Assembly: GCA_002320455.1 (NCBI GenBank) | Contig: DCKU01000142.1 | Location: 6,597 to 53,703, forward strand | Reading direction: 5' to 3' | Length of the DNA stretch: 47,107 nucleotides | Origin: Salinisphaera sp. UBA1666 | Lineage (GTDB): Bacteria > Pseudomonadota > Gammaproteobacteria > Nevskiales > Salinisphaeraceae | Part shown: positions 18,001-33,000 of the stretch, piece by piece | Layout of the letters: every line of letters begins with the position of its first letter | Numbering within the stretch: position 1 is the first letter of the stretch | The notes under the pieces: model-generated | What the model was told of the DNA's origin: nothing | What the model saw: the letters and a program-made list of their open reading frames with translations, nothing else | The model's database searches: none | Program-made: the position numbers and the translations under genes

Positions 18001-21000
18001 ACGGCGCTGGCAAACATCTGGTTGGCCGCAGTACGTGCGGTATCGCCAGCAGCCACCGGCACGGTGTTGTTGGCGGTCAGCACGAACTGATCGCGGGCCG
18101 TTGCGCCCTGGTCGTCGGTGGCCGTGACGGTGATCGTATACGGTCCGTTGACGGACGCATCGCTGGCCAGACGGCCGCTGATGACGCCGGTATTGGCATC
18201 GATCGCCAGCCCGGCCGGCAGGCCGTCAGCGGCAAAACGCAGCGGGGAATCCGGGTCGGCGAAGGCCTGACCGGCGGCAATGTCGATCTGGGCGCCGTCG
18301 TTGGCGGACTGGTCAGCGGTGGCCCCCACGACACGCGGCGCGTCGTTGTTACCGGCCACGGTGACCACGAGGTTGGCTTCGGCAGTGCCGCCCTGCCCGT
18401 CGCTGATGCGATAGGACACGCTGGTGGTGGCTGATTCGTTCGCACCCAGGCGGATGAAGTCGCTGCCCGGGTTGAAGGTATAGCTGCCGTCGGCGCGCAC
18501 GACGAACACGCCGCCGTTGCTGCCGGCAATCTCGCGTCCAACGCCGTTGGCGTTGCCGTTGATGGCTGCCACCGCCAGCGAGTCGCGATCGGTGCCGCCG
18601 TCGATGTCGTTGGCCAGCACGCCCTGGGCGGCCGGCACGTCGAGCGATGCGCGCTCGCCGGTTTGCGCCGTGTCGCTGGTAGCGATCGGCGCGGCGTTCG
18701 CCGCGGTCAGGGTGAAGCGCGTGGTGGCCGTGGCACCGCTTTGATCGGTGGCGGTCACATCAATCGCGTACGGACTGGCCTGTGAGGCATCACTGGCCAG
18801 CGTGCCTGTGATACGACCGGTGGCCGTATCCAGGGTCAGACCGGCCGGCAGGCCCGTGGCGCTGTAGGTCAGTCGATCCCCGGTATCCGGGTCGGCGAAG
18901 GCCGCCGCGGTGGCAATGGTCACGCTCTGGCCGTCGCCGGCCTGCTGGGCCGGAATATCGGCCACGGTCTGCGGCGCATCGTTTACGCCGTCGACGGTGA
19001 TCACCAGCACGCCTTGATCAGACGCCCCCTGGCCGTCGGCCACGGTGTAGCTGACCTGGGTCACGCGCTGCTGGCCGACCGCCAGGTCGGTAAAGTCTGA
19101 ACCCGGCAAGAAGCGATAGCTGCCGTCAGCGTTAATGACGAAAGTGCCGCCATTGCTGCCGGCAATGGAGACGCCGACCTGGTCTATGCCGCCGTTGACG
19201 GCACCCACCTGCAGGCGATCGCCGTCGGTGGCGCCGTCGCGGTCATTGGCCAGCACGTTGCCGTTAGCCGTTGCGTTGGCAGCCACGGTAGCGGCATCGT
19301 CGGTGGCCTCGGGGGCCACGTTCAGGCTGGTCAGCGTAAAGGTGCTGCTCGTGGCCACACCGGCGCCGTCGGTGGCGGTCACCTGGACCTGAACCGGCGC
19401 GCGCTCGGAGGCATCGAATGCCAGGCGGCCGGTGATCTGGCCGGTATTGGCATCAATCGCCAGCCCCTGCGGCAGGCCTTGTGCGCTGTAGGTCAGCCGA
19501 TCGCCGTTGTCGGGATCGGCAAAGGAGCCGGCCGTTTCGATGGCCACCGAGGCACCGTCGTTGGCGCGCACGTCGGCCAGCGGGGTGACGGTCATCGGGC
19601 CCTGGTTCACGCCTACCACGGTCACGGTCAGCGTGGCGGTGTCGAAACCGCCCTGGCCGTCGCTCACCTGATAGGTGATCTGGGTGGAGCGGTTCTGTCC
19701 CGCGGCCAGGCTGACGAAGTCGTTGCCCGGCTCGAAGACGTAGCTGCCGTCGGCGGCCACAGTAAAGCGGCCGCCGGCGCTGCCGGCCACGGCCTGGCCG
19801 ACGTTGCCGGTTTCACCGGCCACGCGGGCCACGGTGAGGCCGTCCTGATCCGGCGCGCCGTCGACGTCGTTGGTCAGCACGTTGCCGGTCTGGCGCATGC
19901 CGTCGTTGTCGCGCGAGGTGTCATCTGCGGCCACCGGGGCCACGTTGTCAAACGACCAGACAAAGCGGGATGTCGTGGACACACCGCTACCGTCAGTCGC
20001 GGTGACGGCCACGTTGAACGGGCCGTTGGCCGAGGCATTGCTGGTCGCACGACCGGTGATGATGCCGGTGTTGGCATCGATGGTCAGCCCGGCCGGCAGG
20101 CCGTCGGCGCTGTAGGCCAGCTGGTCGCCGGCGTCCGGATCGGCAAAGGCGCCCGCGGTGGCGAGCACCACGGTGGCACCGTCGTTGGCTCGGGTATCGG
20201 CCAGCGGGGCCACGACCATGGGGCCGTCGTTGACACCGGTGACGGTGATCACCAGACGGCCGAGGTCACTGCCGCCCTGATTGTCGGTGACGGTGTAGCG
20301 GATTTCAGTCGCCCGCGTCTGGCCGGCGGCCAGGTTGGCGAAGTCGTTGCCGGCATCAAAGCGATAGCTGCCGTCGGCGGCCACGATGAACTGGCCACCC
20401 TGGCTGCCGCGCACGCTCTGGCCCACGTTATCTGCGCTTCCGGCCACGGCACCCACGACCAGCGTGTCGTTATCGGGCACGCCGTCTTGGTCGTTATCCA
20501 GCACGTCGCCGGTGATCGGCGCTGCACCTGCCGTGATTTGGCCGGCATCGTCGGCTGCCACCGGCGCCAGGTTGTCCACGCGCCAGGTGAAGGTCTGGGA
20601 CACACTGGCCCCCTGGCCGTCGGTGGCCCGCACGGTCACGCTGTAGGGCGCGTTGGTGGAGGCATCGAAGGCCAGACGGCCGCTGATGCGCCCGGTGGCG
20701 GTATCGATGGTGAGCCCACCCGGCAGATTGTCGGCGCTGTAGCTCAGCCGATCGTTGGCATCCACGTCGGCAAACAGGGCAGCGGTGTCCACCACCACGC
20801 TGTCGCCGTCGTCGTTGCGACGATCAGCGGCCTGCTGGCGCACGGTCGGCGTGTCGTTGGCGCCGATGACGTCCACCGTCAGCGTGGCCGAGGCCTGCCC
20901 GCCGCGGCCGTCGTCCACCTGGTAGGTCACCGAGGTGGTCCGCGACTGGCCCTGGGCCAGCACGTCAAAATCGGTGCCCGGCACGAAGCGATAGCTGCCG

Positions 21001-24000
21001 TCGGCGTTGACGATGAACTGGCCACCGTTGCTGCCGGCCACCGGCTGGCCGATGTTGTTGGCCGAACCGGCCACGCCGGCGACCGCGGTGGCGCGCGCGT
21101 CATTGGCCAGCACGCCCGGCGCATCGGTGGTGAGGGTGTCGTTTTCACCGGTGGTCGCGCGGTCGCTCTGGGCCACGGCCGGCTGGGCGACCACGTTGAT
21201 CGTGAATTGATCGGTGGCGGTCGCACCCGCCTCGTCGGTTCCCGTGACCGTGACGACGTAGCTGCCGTTGTTGGTCGCGGAGGCGTTGTCGGCCAGCTGG
21301 CCGGTGATCAGACCGGTCTGCGCATCGATCGTCAGCCCGGCCGGCAGGCCGACAGCACTATAGGTCAGCGCGTCGCCGCGATCCACGTCGTTGAACGTAC
21401 CGGCGGTCGGTACGACAAGCGTTTCACCGTCGGAGGCGTTCTGGTCGGCAATGGGCACAGCACGGGTCGGCGCATCGTTCACGCCGGTGACCGCAATCGA
21501 AAGAATGGCCTGGGCGGTGCCGGCCTGGCCGTCGGAGACGGTGTAGGTCACCGAGGTGGTCGCCACATCACCCGCGGCCAGGCCGGCAAAATCCGTGCCC
21601 GGGTCGAAGACATAGCTGCCGTCGGCGTTGATGATGAACGCCCCGCCTTGGTCGCCCGGTACACGCGCGCCCACGCGGCCGGCATCGCCGCCCACGCTGA
21701 CCACGTTCAAGTCATCGAAGTCGGCAGTGCCGTCCTGGTCGTTGGCCAGCACGCCGCCCGCGGCATTCACGCGCAGTACGTCGTTCTGCGCGGTCGCGCC
21801 GGTGTCGTCATCGGCCTGTGGGATGACGTTGATGACGTTGAGGGTAAAGCGTGCCTCGGCCGGCGCGCCCGAATCGTCGGTGGCCACCACCACGATATCG
21901 AAGGGCGCACGCTGCGAGGCGTCGGAATCCAGGCGACCGGTGATTTCGCCGGTCTGGGCATTGATGGCCAGGCCGTCCGGCAGGTTGCGCGCCGTGTAGG
22001 TCAGCGTATCGCCGGCATCCGGATCGGCGAATACGCCGGCCGTGGAGATATCCAGCGTATCGCCGTCGCGTGATTCGATATCGGCCAACGTGGCCACGAC
22101 CTGCGGCGCATCGTTGGTGCCGGTCACGGTGACCGTCAGGGTGGCGCTGCCACCGGGCGTGCCGTTACCGGCCGCCTGGTAAGTCACCGACGTGGTGTCG
22201 CGATCGCCGGCGGCCAGGCGGTTGAAGTCGGCACCGGGCTCGAAGCGATAGCTGCCGTCGGCGTTGATGATGAACACGCCGCCGTTGCTGCCCGCGATAC
22301 GGGCTCCCACGTTGGCCGCGTTACCGTTCACCGCGGCCACGGAGAGCGCATCGCCGTCGGGATCTCGGTCGTTGGCCAGCACGCCGTTGGCGGCATCGGC
22401 CACAAGCACGACGTCTTCGCCGGTGGTGGCCGTGTCGCCGGTGGCAATGGCCGGCTGGTCGTCGGCACGCAGCGTGAAACGGCTGCTCACGGACGCACCC
22501 TGGGCATCGGTGGCCGTGACCGTGATGGCATACGGCCCGTTGTTGGAGGCATCAGCCGCCAGACGACCGGTGATCAGACCGGTGTCGGGGTCAATGGCCA
22601 GGCCCTGCGGCAGACCGTCGGCTCGGTAGGTGAGCGTATCGCCCTGATCCGGGTCGGCAAAGGCGCCAGCCGTGGGAATACTCACACGGGCGCCGTCGTT
22701 GGCCGAGGCATCGGCCAACGGTACGGCTACTACCGGCGCATCGTTGGCGCCGGTGACGGTGATGGCCAGGCTCGCCGTGGCCATGCCGCCCTGTCCGTCG
22801 CTGACCTGATAGGTCACACGGGTGATGGCGGTTTGACCCGCGGCCAGAGCCACGAAGTCGTTGCCGGCCGAGAAGGTATAGCTGCCGTCGGCGGCCACGA
22901 TGAACCGGCCACCGTTGTCGCCGGCCACGGCCTGGCCGACGGCGTTGGCGTTGCCGCCCACCTGGGCCACGGTCAACGGATCGGCATCCGGCGCGCCGTC
23001 GACGTCGTTGGCCAACACGTTGCCGGCAGTGGCACCGCCGGCGTCCGCCTGGCCGGCGTCGTTGGCGGCCCGCGGGGCGACGTTGGTGGCCGACAGGGTG
23101 AACGTACTGCTGACAGACGCACCCTGGGTGTCAGTGGCCGTGACGGTGATGGCGTACGGGCCGTTCACCGAAGCGTTGGCGGCCAGCGTGCCGTTGATTC
23201 GGCCGGTGTCGCTGTCGATAGACAGGCCCTGGGGCAGGCCGTTGGCGGCATAGGTCAGACGGTCGCCGCTGTCGATGTCGGCAAACGCGCCGGCGGTGGC
23301 AATCACCACCGAGGCGCCATCTTCGGCGTTTTGATCGGCCAGCGGCGTCACCACACTCGGGGCGTCGTTGGTGCCGGTGACGGTCACCGTCAGCGTGGCG
23401 GTGTTGGTGGCGCCGTCGTCGTTGCCAACACGGTAGCTGATGCTCGTGGTGCGCGAGACACCTACGGCCAGGGCATCGAAGTCGGTGCCCGGGTCGAAGC
23501 GGTAACTGCCGTCGGCATTAATGACGAAGACGCCGCCGGCCGAGCCGGCGAGGGCTTCGCCGACATTGTCTGCCTGGCCGTCGACGGCCCCCACGAACAG
23601 GGTCGGGGTATCACTGTCACTGTCATTGACGAGCACGCCGTTGGCCGCATCACGGCTGATAGCGGTGTTTTCAGTGGTGCTGTCGGCATCGTCCACGGCC
23701 ACGGCCGCATCATTGACGACGGTCAGGGTGAACGTGCTGGTGGCACGGGCCCCGGCCTCGTCAGTCGCGGTGACCTGAATCTGATACGGGCCCTGGGCCG
23801 CTGCATTATCGCCCAGCGAGCCGTTGATCAGACCGGTATCGGCGTCGATGGCCAGGCCGTCAGGCAGGCCGGTCGCTGCGTAGGTCAGCGTGTCGTTGGT
23901 GTCCACGTCGGCAAAGCCGGTGGCCGTGGGGATCGTGACCTGCTGATTGTCGTGCGCGGTCATCGGCGATAGGCCGAGTGCGGTCGGCGCGTCGTTCACG

Positions 24001-27000
24001 CCGGCGACCACCACGGTGAGTGTTGCCGTGGCCGAGCCGCCGTCGGTGCGATAGCTCACCGAGGTGGTCGCACTTTCGCCGGCAGCCAGGCTCTGGAAAT
24101 CCGCACCCGGGTCGAAGCGATAGCTGCCGTCGGCGTTGATGACGAACATGCCGCCATTGCTGCCGGCCACGTTCTGGCCGACGTTGGCGGCGCTGCCGGC
24201 CACTTGATCGACGGCCAGCGTATCGCCGTCGGGATCGCGATCGTTGGCTAGAACACCGTTGACCGGCTGGCGCACGATCGCTGTGTCTTCATTGGTGCGA
24301 TCGGCATCGTCCACCGGCTGGGCCGGTTGTTCGACCACACGGATGGTGAAGGTGGTCGTGGCCTGCTGGCCGGCCCGGTCGGTGGCCGTGACGCGCACCT
24401 GGTACGCCATGGCGTCAGAGGCGTTGGATGCCAGCGTGCCGGAAATCAGGCCGGTATCCGGGTCGATGGCCAGGTTCGGCGGCAGGTTCTCGACGCTGTA
24501 GGTCAGCGTATCGCCCAGATCCGGGTCGTTGAAGGCGGTCGAGGTGTCAATATCCACCGCACTGCCGTCACTGGTATCGACGTCATTCGGCGGCGCAATG
24601 ACGGCTGGCGCATCGTCCACGCCGACCACTGTGATGGTCAGGCGCGCGGTGGCCCCGCCATCGTCCAGCCCGTACACGACGGAGGTGGTCGCGGTATCGC
24701 CCTGGCCCAGGCTGATGAAATCATTGCCAGGCACGAAGCGGTAACTGCCGTCGCTATTGAGCGTGAACGTACCGCCGTCGCTGCCGGCTATCGCCATGCC
24801 AACGGTGTTGGCGTCACCATTGACCGTAACCACGGACAGGCCGTCGCCGTCCGGGTCCAAGTCGTTGGCCAGCACGCCGTTGGCGGCCGCCACACTCAGC
24901 GCGGTGTTCTGGTCGGTCGAGCCGGCGTCGTCGGCCGCCACGGAGGCGCGATCAGCCACGGTCCAGGTGAAGCTCTGGGTGGCAGTCGCACCGGCCTGAT
25001 CGGTTGCCGTGACAGCTACCGAATACGGGCCGTTGTCGGAGGCATCGGCCGCGATCTGGCCGGAAATAACGCCGGTGTTGGCATCGATGGCCAGCCCGGC
25101 CGGTAGCCCCGTGGCGCTGTAGGTCAACACGTCACCGCGATCGATATCGTTAAAGCCGGCAGCGGTGGCCACCGAGACCTGGTTGCCGTCGCTGCTGGAT
25201 TGATCCGCCAGCATGCCCTGGGCCACCGGGGCATCGTTGGTACCGGTCACGGTGACGGTGAGCGTGCTGTCGACGCTCGCCCCTTGGCGGTCGGTGGCGG
25301 TGTAGGTCACACGGGTGGTGCGCTGCTCGCCGGCCGCCAGACCGATGAAGTCATCACCCGGCACAAAGACATAGCTGCCGTCGGCGGCAATCGTGAACTG
25401 GCCGCCCTGGTTGCCGGCCACTGCCGTCGCCACGCCGTCGCTGCGCCCGGCGACTGCCGTTACGCGCAGGGTGTCGCCGTTGTCCACGTCACGATCGTTG
25501 GCCAACACGCCGTTGGCCGCGGCCACGTTGAGCGTGGTGTTCTGATCGGTCGCACCGGTATCGGCCATGGCCACCGGGGCATCGTTGGTGCCCAGCACGC
25601 GAACGCTCAGACGCCCCGTGTCGAAACCGCCCTGACCGTCGGAGACGCGATAGTCCACGAAGGTGGTGCGCGTCTGGCCTGCAGCCAGATCCTCGAAGGC
25701 GTTGCCCGTGTCGAACTGATAGCTGCCGTCCGCGGCGACGGTGAACACGCCGCCGGCCGAGCCGGTGACGCTCTGATCGATGTTGGCCGCCATACCGGCC
25801 ACCTGGTCCACCGTCAGCGTGTCGCCGTCGGGATCGCGGTCGTTGGCGAGCACGCCGTTCTGGGATGACACCCAGAGCTGGCCGTTCTCGTTGACCTGGA
25901 ACAGGTCGTCAACCGCCGTCGGCGCGGGGTTGTTCACGCGCAGGGTGAAGGTATCCGTCACGCTGGCGCCGGCACGATCGGTGGCCGTCACGCTGATGCG
26001 ATAGGGCGCATTGACCGAGGCATCGGCGGCCAGGGTGCCGCTGATCACGCCGGTGTCGGCGTTGATCGACAACCCACGCGGCAGGTTGGTGGCCGTGTAG
26101 GTCAACACATCGCCGTTATCGATATCGCTAAAGGCCGAGGCGATGCGTACCGAGGCGCCGTCGGTGCCTTGCTGGTCACCGATCGGCGAATTGATGACCG
26201 GCGCTTCATTGACGCCTGTGACGTCCACCGAGAGGTTGGCCGTGGCAAAACCGCCCTGGCCGTCGCTGATGCGATACGTGACTTCGGTGATCGCGTGCTG
26301 GCCGGCGGCCAGACCCACGAAGTCGTTACCGGCAGCAAAGGTGTAGCTGCCGTCGGCCTGGAGCGTGAACTGCCCGCCGTTGGAACCGGCTACGGCACGG
26401 CCGACGTTATCGGCGTTGTCGCCCACGGCCACCACGGTCAGCGGATCGTTATCCGGCGCGCCATCGCGGTCGTTGGTCAACACGCTGCCCGAGGCTGAAC
26501 CGCCGGCCACGGCCTGGGCGGCGTCAGGACGAGCCACCGGCGCCACGTTGGCGATCTGCCAGCTGAAGGTCTGGCTCGTGCTGGCCCCGCTGCTGTCCGT
26601 AGCGGTCACGGTCACGCTGTAGGGCGCACCGGCCGATGCCGTGGCATCCAGCGTGCCGCTGATGCGACCGGTGGCCGTATCAAACATCAGGCCCGGCGGC
26701 AGGTTGGTCGCGCTGTAGGTCAACGTATCGCCGCGATCGGCGTCGACGAAGGCCTGGCTGGTGTCAACGGATACCGTGGCGCCGTCCACGTCGGAGCGGG
26801 CCGCCAGCGGCTGATTGCTGGCCGTAGGCGCGTCGTTCTCACCGTTGACGGTGACGGTCAGGAAAGCCGTATCCGTGCCGCCGTCGGCGTCACGGACCTG
26901 ATAGCTCACCTGTGTGGTGGCCGTCTGGCCACGGGCCAGGGCATCAAACGCGCCGTTGGTATCGAACGTGTAACTGCCATCGGCGTTGATGACGAACAGA

Positions 27001-30000
27001 CCGCCGTTGCTGCCGGTGACACTCGTGCCCACGGCGTTGGCCTGGCCACTCACCTGGGACACACTCAAGGCGTCGCCGTCGCTGTCGACGTCGTTGGCCA
27101 GCACGCCGGCGTTGGCGGCCACCGACAGACGGCCGTTCTCGCCCGTGCTGTTGGCATCCGGCGCGGCCTGCGGGGCGGGGTTGATCACCTGCCAGACGAA
27201 CCGGCTGGTGGCCTGTGCACCCTGGCTGTCGGTGGCGGTGACGGCCACGCGATACGGCGCGCCGGCCGAGGCCGAGCTGTCGAGGGTGCCACGGATGAGG
27301 CCGGTGGCGGCATCAAGGGCCAGCCCCGGCGGCAGATTGCTGGCCGTATAGGTCAGTACATCATCGTTGTCTACATCGGTGAACGCGCTGACCACGCTGA
27401 GCGTGATATCGGCCGCGTCGCGATCGGATTGATCGTTGATGACAGCGGCCACGGGCGCATCGTTGGCGCCGGTAACTTCGATAGAGACCCGTGCCGAGGC
27501 GGTGCTGCCCTGGCCGTCGCTGGCCTGGTAGGTCACGGCCGTGGTCAGACGCTCGCCGGCGGCCAGCTGGTTGAAATCGCCGTCGGTTTCAAACGTATAG
27601 CTGCCGTCGGCGTTGACGACGAACACGCCGCCCTGGTCGCCGGTAATACGGGTGCCCGGCGCGGCATCGCCGGCGGATATGACCCGCAGACGGTCGTTAT
27701 CAGGACCGGTATCCCGATCGTTATTGAGAACATTACCCGATGCACTGCCGTTCTGGCCCGCGCTGTCGGCGTCATCGGCGAGGATCACCGGCCGGTTGGC
27801 GGCTGCGATGAGCAAGGTCTGATTGACCGCTGCACCCGACGGATCGGTGGCCGTGACGGTCACGCTGTAGCGCCCGTCGCCGTTGGGCCCGCCCTGCGAG
27901 GCATCGCTGGTGAGCTGGCCACGGATGAGGCCGGTGGCCGCATCGATGGTCAGACCGTCAGGCAATCCTTGGGCGGTATAACGCAGCGTTTCATTGTCGG
28001 GATCGGCAAAGCCGGCCGCCGTGGCGATGGCCACGGTTTCGCCGTCGGTGACGTCTTCGCGTGCTAGGTTGCCGACCGCCTGCGGCGCATCGTTGATGCC
28101 GGTGACCTCAATAGTCAGGCGCTCGGTGACCGTGCTGCCCTGGCCGTCGCTGACCCGGTACGAGATTGTCGTGGTCGCACTTTCACCCGCCGCCAGGTCG
28201 ATGAAGTCGCCGTTGGTGTCAAAGACGTAGCCGCCGTCGGCGCCGATGGTGAACAGACCACCGGTATCACCGCGTACGGCCTGGCCCACGCCGCCGGCGT
28301 TGCCGTCGACGGCCACGACCGACAGGGCGTCGTTGTCAGGGCCGGTGTCGACATCGTTGGTCAACACGTTGCCGGTGGTGGTGTCGTTCTGGGCCACTTC
28401 GCCCATGTCGTCAGCAGCCAGCACCGGGCGGTTCTCGGCCGCCAGCGTGAAGGATTCGCTGTGCGACAGGCCGGCGTCGTCGGTGGCGGTGACGGTGATG
28501 CTGTACACGCCGTTGTTGGCCGGCCCGCCCTGGGAGGCGTTGCTGGTGAGCTGGCCGCTGATCAGGCCGGTGGCCGGATCGATATCAAGCCCGTCGGGCA
28601 GGCCGGTGACGGTGTAGGTCAGGGCATCGCCGTCCGGGTCCACGAAGGCGCCGTTGGTGGCGATCGAGAGCGTGGCACCGTCGGTGGTGTCCTGGCGCGG
28701 CAGGGGCACGATGCCGGCCATGGGCGCGTCGTTTCGACCCTGAACCGTGATCACGATCTGGGCGTTGTCGGTGCTGCCCTGCCCGTCAGTGATCTGGTAG
28801 TTGACGGTGGTGACGGCGGTTTCGCCGGCGGCCAGGCGCGTGAAGGCGCCGTTGGTGTTGAACGTGTAGGTGCCATCGCGGTTGACGGTGAACACACCGC
28901 CGTTGCTGCCGGTGACGGCCATGCCGAGGTTGTCGGCCTGGCCGGCGACGGTGGCCACGCGCAGGGTGTCCATGTCGTTGCGGCCATCGACGTCGTTGTC
29001 CAGCACGTCGCCGCTGGCCGTACCCCCCTGGGCCACGGTGACGGCTTCGTTGTTGGCCATGACGTCGGCGTTGGCAACATCCAGCTCGAACGTGTCGGTG
29101 AATGTCTCACCCGCTCGGTCGGTGGCAGTCACAAGAACGGTATAGCGGCCGTCCCGGTTCGGGCCGTTCTGCGAGGCTGTACTGTCGATCGTGCCGGTGA
29201 TGTCGCCGGCCGCGTTGATGGTCAGCCCGGCCGGCAGGCCGTCGGCGCTATAGGTCAGGGTGTCGCCGGTATCCGGGTCGGCAAACGCATTGGCGGTGGC
29301 AATCGAGACGGTGTCGCCGTCGAAGGCCGAGCGCGGCGTAAGCGGCGCGTTGCCGGCCATCGGGGCGTCGTTGACGCCGGTGACGGTGATCGTCAGACGC
29401 GCGGTGTCGGTGCCGCCGCCGTTATTGGTGACCTGGTAGACCACGGAGGTGGTGTCCGAGGCGCCGTCGGCCAGGCGGTCAAAGGCGTCGTTGGGCTCGA
29501 AGCGATACGTGCCGTCGGCAAACAGGGTGAAGACACCGCCATTGGTGCCGGCCACCGGCATGCCGACCGCATCGGCCGTGCCGTTGACCTGGGTTACGGT
29601 GGCCGCGTCGTCGCCGTCGTTGGCCAGCACGCTCACGCTCTGCTCGCGCGTGATGACGGTGTTCTGATCGGTAGTGGCCGTGTCATCGGCCGCCGTGATC
29701 GGCAGGTCGTTGACGGTGAGCACGAAGACATCGCTGGCCGTCGCGCCCTGGCGATCGGTGGCGGTCACTCGGATGTTGAACGGGCCTTGAGCCGAGGCGT
29801 CTCCCGCCAGGGTGCCTCTGATGACGCCGGTGTTGGCGTCGATGGACAAGCCGTCGGGCAGGCCATCGGCACGGAAGCTCAAGACGTCGTTGGCATCAAT
29901 GTCGGTAAACGCATCGGCCGTGGGAATACGCACGGTCTCGGTGTTGTTGGCCGACAGGTCGTCCAGCATGCGCACCACGGTGGGCGCGTCGTTGGTACCA

Positions 30001-33000
30001 GTGATGGTAACGGTCAGCGTGGCGCTCGAGGTGCCGCCCTGGCCGTCGCTGATGCGATAACTCACCGTGCTGGTGGTGCTTTGACCCACCCCGAGGGTGT
30101 CGTAGTCGCTGCCGGGCACGAAGGTGTAGCGGCCGTCGGCGCCCAGCGTGAACTGGCCGCCGCTGCTGCCGGCCACGGCCGTGCCGATGTTGGCCGCCGT
30201 GCCGTTGACGCGATCCACCTGCAGCGGATCCCGGTCGTTGGCACCGTCGACGTCGTTGGCCAGCACGGAGCCGGTCACGCTGACGTTTTCGCTTGTGGTC
30301 GCCGTGTCGTTGATGGCTACCGGCGCCGGGTTGGTCACGGTGTAGTTGAAAGTGTCGGTGACCTGGCCGCCGTTATTGTCGGTGGCGGTGACGCCCACGC
30401 TGTAGCGACCGCCGTTGACCTGGCTGGCATCAGCGTCCAGACGCCCGGTGATGACGCCGGTGGCGGCGTCGATGGCCAGCCCGCCGGGCAGGCCGGTCGC
30501 GCTGTAGCGCAGGGTGTCGCCGGTGTCGGCATCCGCAAAGGCGCCGGCGGTGGCCAGCGCGATGGTGTCGCCGTCCTGCGAGGCCTGATCGGCCACCGGA
30601 GCGCGTACGGTCGGGGCGTCGTTGGTGCCGGTGACGGTGACCGTCAGCGTAGCCGTGGAGGTGCTCCCCTGCCCGTCGCTGATCTGGTAGCGCACGGCGG
30701 TATCACGCGACACACCCACCGCCAGGTCGTTGAAGGCGCCGTTCGGGTTGAAGCTGTAGCTACCGTCGGCGTTTATGGTGAACACACCGCCGTTGGTGCC
30801 GTTGACGGGCTGGCCGACACGGCCGGCCTGATCGCCTACGCGGGTGACGGTCAGCGGATCGCCGTCCAGGTCGGTGTCGTTGGCCAGTACGCCGCTGGCG
30901 GCATTGCGCGAGAAGGCCACATCCTCGGCAGTGGTGGCCTGATCGTCGCGGGCCGTGGCGGCCAGGTTGACGATGGTCCACGAGAAGGTGCTCTGCGCGC
31001 TCTGGTTCGACGGATCTGTCGCGGTGACGGTGACCGAATACGGCCCACGCACGGAGGCATCATTGGCCAGGCGGCCGGAGATGATGCCGGTCTGGGCGTC
31101 GATGGTGACACCGGCCGGCAGGCCCGTGGCGCTGTAGGTCAGCCGGTCGTTGGTATCCGCATCACGGAAGGCGCCGGCCGTGGCCAGAGAGACCTGCTGG
31201 CTGTCGTTGTTGGAAGCATCGGCCAGCGGCGTGGCCACTACCGGGGCGTCGTTCACCCCGGTGACGGTGACGGTCAGCGTGGCCGTGGAGGTCGAGCCCT
31301 GGCCGTCGCTGAGATGGTAGCTCACCGCGCTGGTGCGGGTTTCGCCGGCCGCCAAGTCGTCGAAGGCCATGCCCGGATCAAACCGGTAGCTGCCGTCGGC
31401 GTTGATGGTGAACACACCGCCGTTGCCGCCGGCAACCGTCATGCCCACGTTGTTGGCCGAGCCGGCCACCTGGCTGACGGTCAGCGCATCGCCGTCCAGA
31501 TCGGTGTCGTTGGCCAGCAGGCCGTTGGCGGCGGTGACGTTGAGCACGGTGTTTTCGCCCGTGCGGCCCGTGTCGTCGCGAGCGGTGGCCGCCAGGTTAT
31601 TGATCTGCCAGTTAAAACTGCTGCTGACCGACTGGGTGCCGTCGCTGGCGGTGACGGTGACGCTGTACGGGCTGCGTACCGAGGCATCGCTCGCCAGGGT
31701 GCCGGAGATACGCCCGGTGGCCTGGTCAAACATCAGCCCGGCCGGCAGGCCGGTCACGCTATAGGTCAGACGGTCGTTGGCATCGACGTCACGGAAGGCG
31801 CCCGCGGTGTCGATGGCCACGGTCTGGCTGTCGTTGCTGTTGACGTTGGTCAACGGGTTGACGACGGTCGGCGCATCGTTGGCGCCGGTGACGGTGACCG
31901 TCAGGCGCGCCGTGGCGGTGCCGCCCTGGCCGTCGGTGATGCGGTAGGTAACGGCCGTGGTGGCGGTCTCGCCGGCCGAGAGATAGTCGAACGCCGTGCC
32001 CGGATCAAACCGGTAGCTGCCGTCGGCGCTCAGCGTGAATTGCCCGCCGGCGCTGCCCGTCACTGCGGTGCCCACACCGCTGGCGTTGCCGCCCACCTGG
32101 TCAACCGTCAGCGGGTCGCGGTCGTTGCCGCCATCCCGGTCGTTGGTGATGACGCTGCCGCTGACCGGGGTGTTTTCGCCAGTGCTGGCCGCATCGTCCA
32201 CGGCCACGGGGGCCGGGTTGGTGATGGTCCAGGTGAAGCGGGTGGCCACGCTGGCACCGGCGCCGTCACGCGCGGTGACGTTGACGGTGTAACGACCGCC
32301 GTTGGTCTGGCTGGCGCTGCGATCAATCGTGCCGGAGATGACGCCGGTGGCGGCGTCCAGGCTCAGGCCTGCCGGCAGGTTGGTGGCACTGTAGGTCAGG
32401 GTGTCGCCGTTATCCGGGTCACGGAACGCCGACGTGATGTCGATCGAGGCGGTATCGCCGTCACGACCGGTCTGGTCGGCCGGGGCACGCACCACCTGCG
32501 GCGCGTCGTTGGTGCCGGTGACGGTAACCACGAGCGTGGTGTCGGCCACACCGCCCTGGCCGTCGGACACACGGTAGGTGACCTGGGTCTGGGCGCTGCG
32601 GCCGGCCGCCAGGCTCACGAAGGCGCTGCCCGGGTCGAAGGTGTAGCTGCCGTCGGCGTTGATACGGAAGGTGCCGCCGTTGCTGCCGGTAACCGTGGCG
32701 CCTACGTTGTTGGCGGAACCCGCGACCTGGCTGACGCTCAAGGGGTCGCTGTCCGGCGCCCCGTCTCGGTCGTTGGTCAGCACGTTGCCCGTGGCAATCA
32801 CGGTGTTCTGGTCGGTGGCGCCCGTATCCGGCGTGGCCACCGGGGCCACGTTGGCGATGTTCCACGTGAAGCTGGCCGTGCCGGTGGCCCCGCTCGGGTC
32901 ACGCGCGGTTACGGTGACGTTGTACAAGCCGCCGTTGGTCTGGCTGGCATCGCGTGCCAGCGTGCCGCTGATGACGCCGGTGGTGCTGTTGATCGTCAGG

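Noticed and set aside
19479..22073. 864-codon open frame on the plus strand
   Set aside because: Same cause: a shadow of the repeat array, low-complexity Gly/Val/His translation and no ribosome binding site noted.
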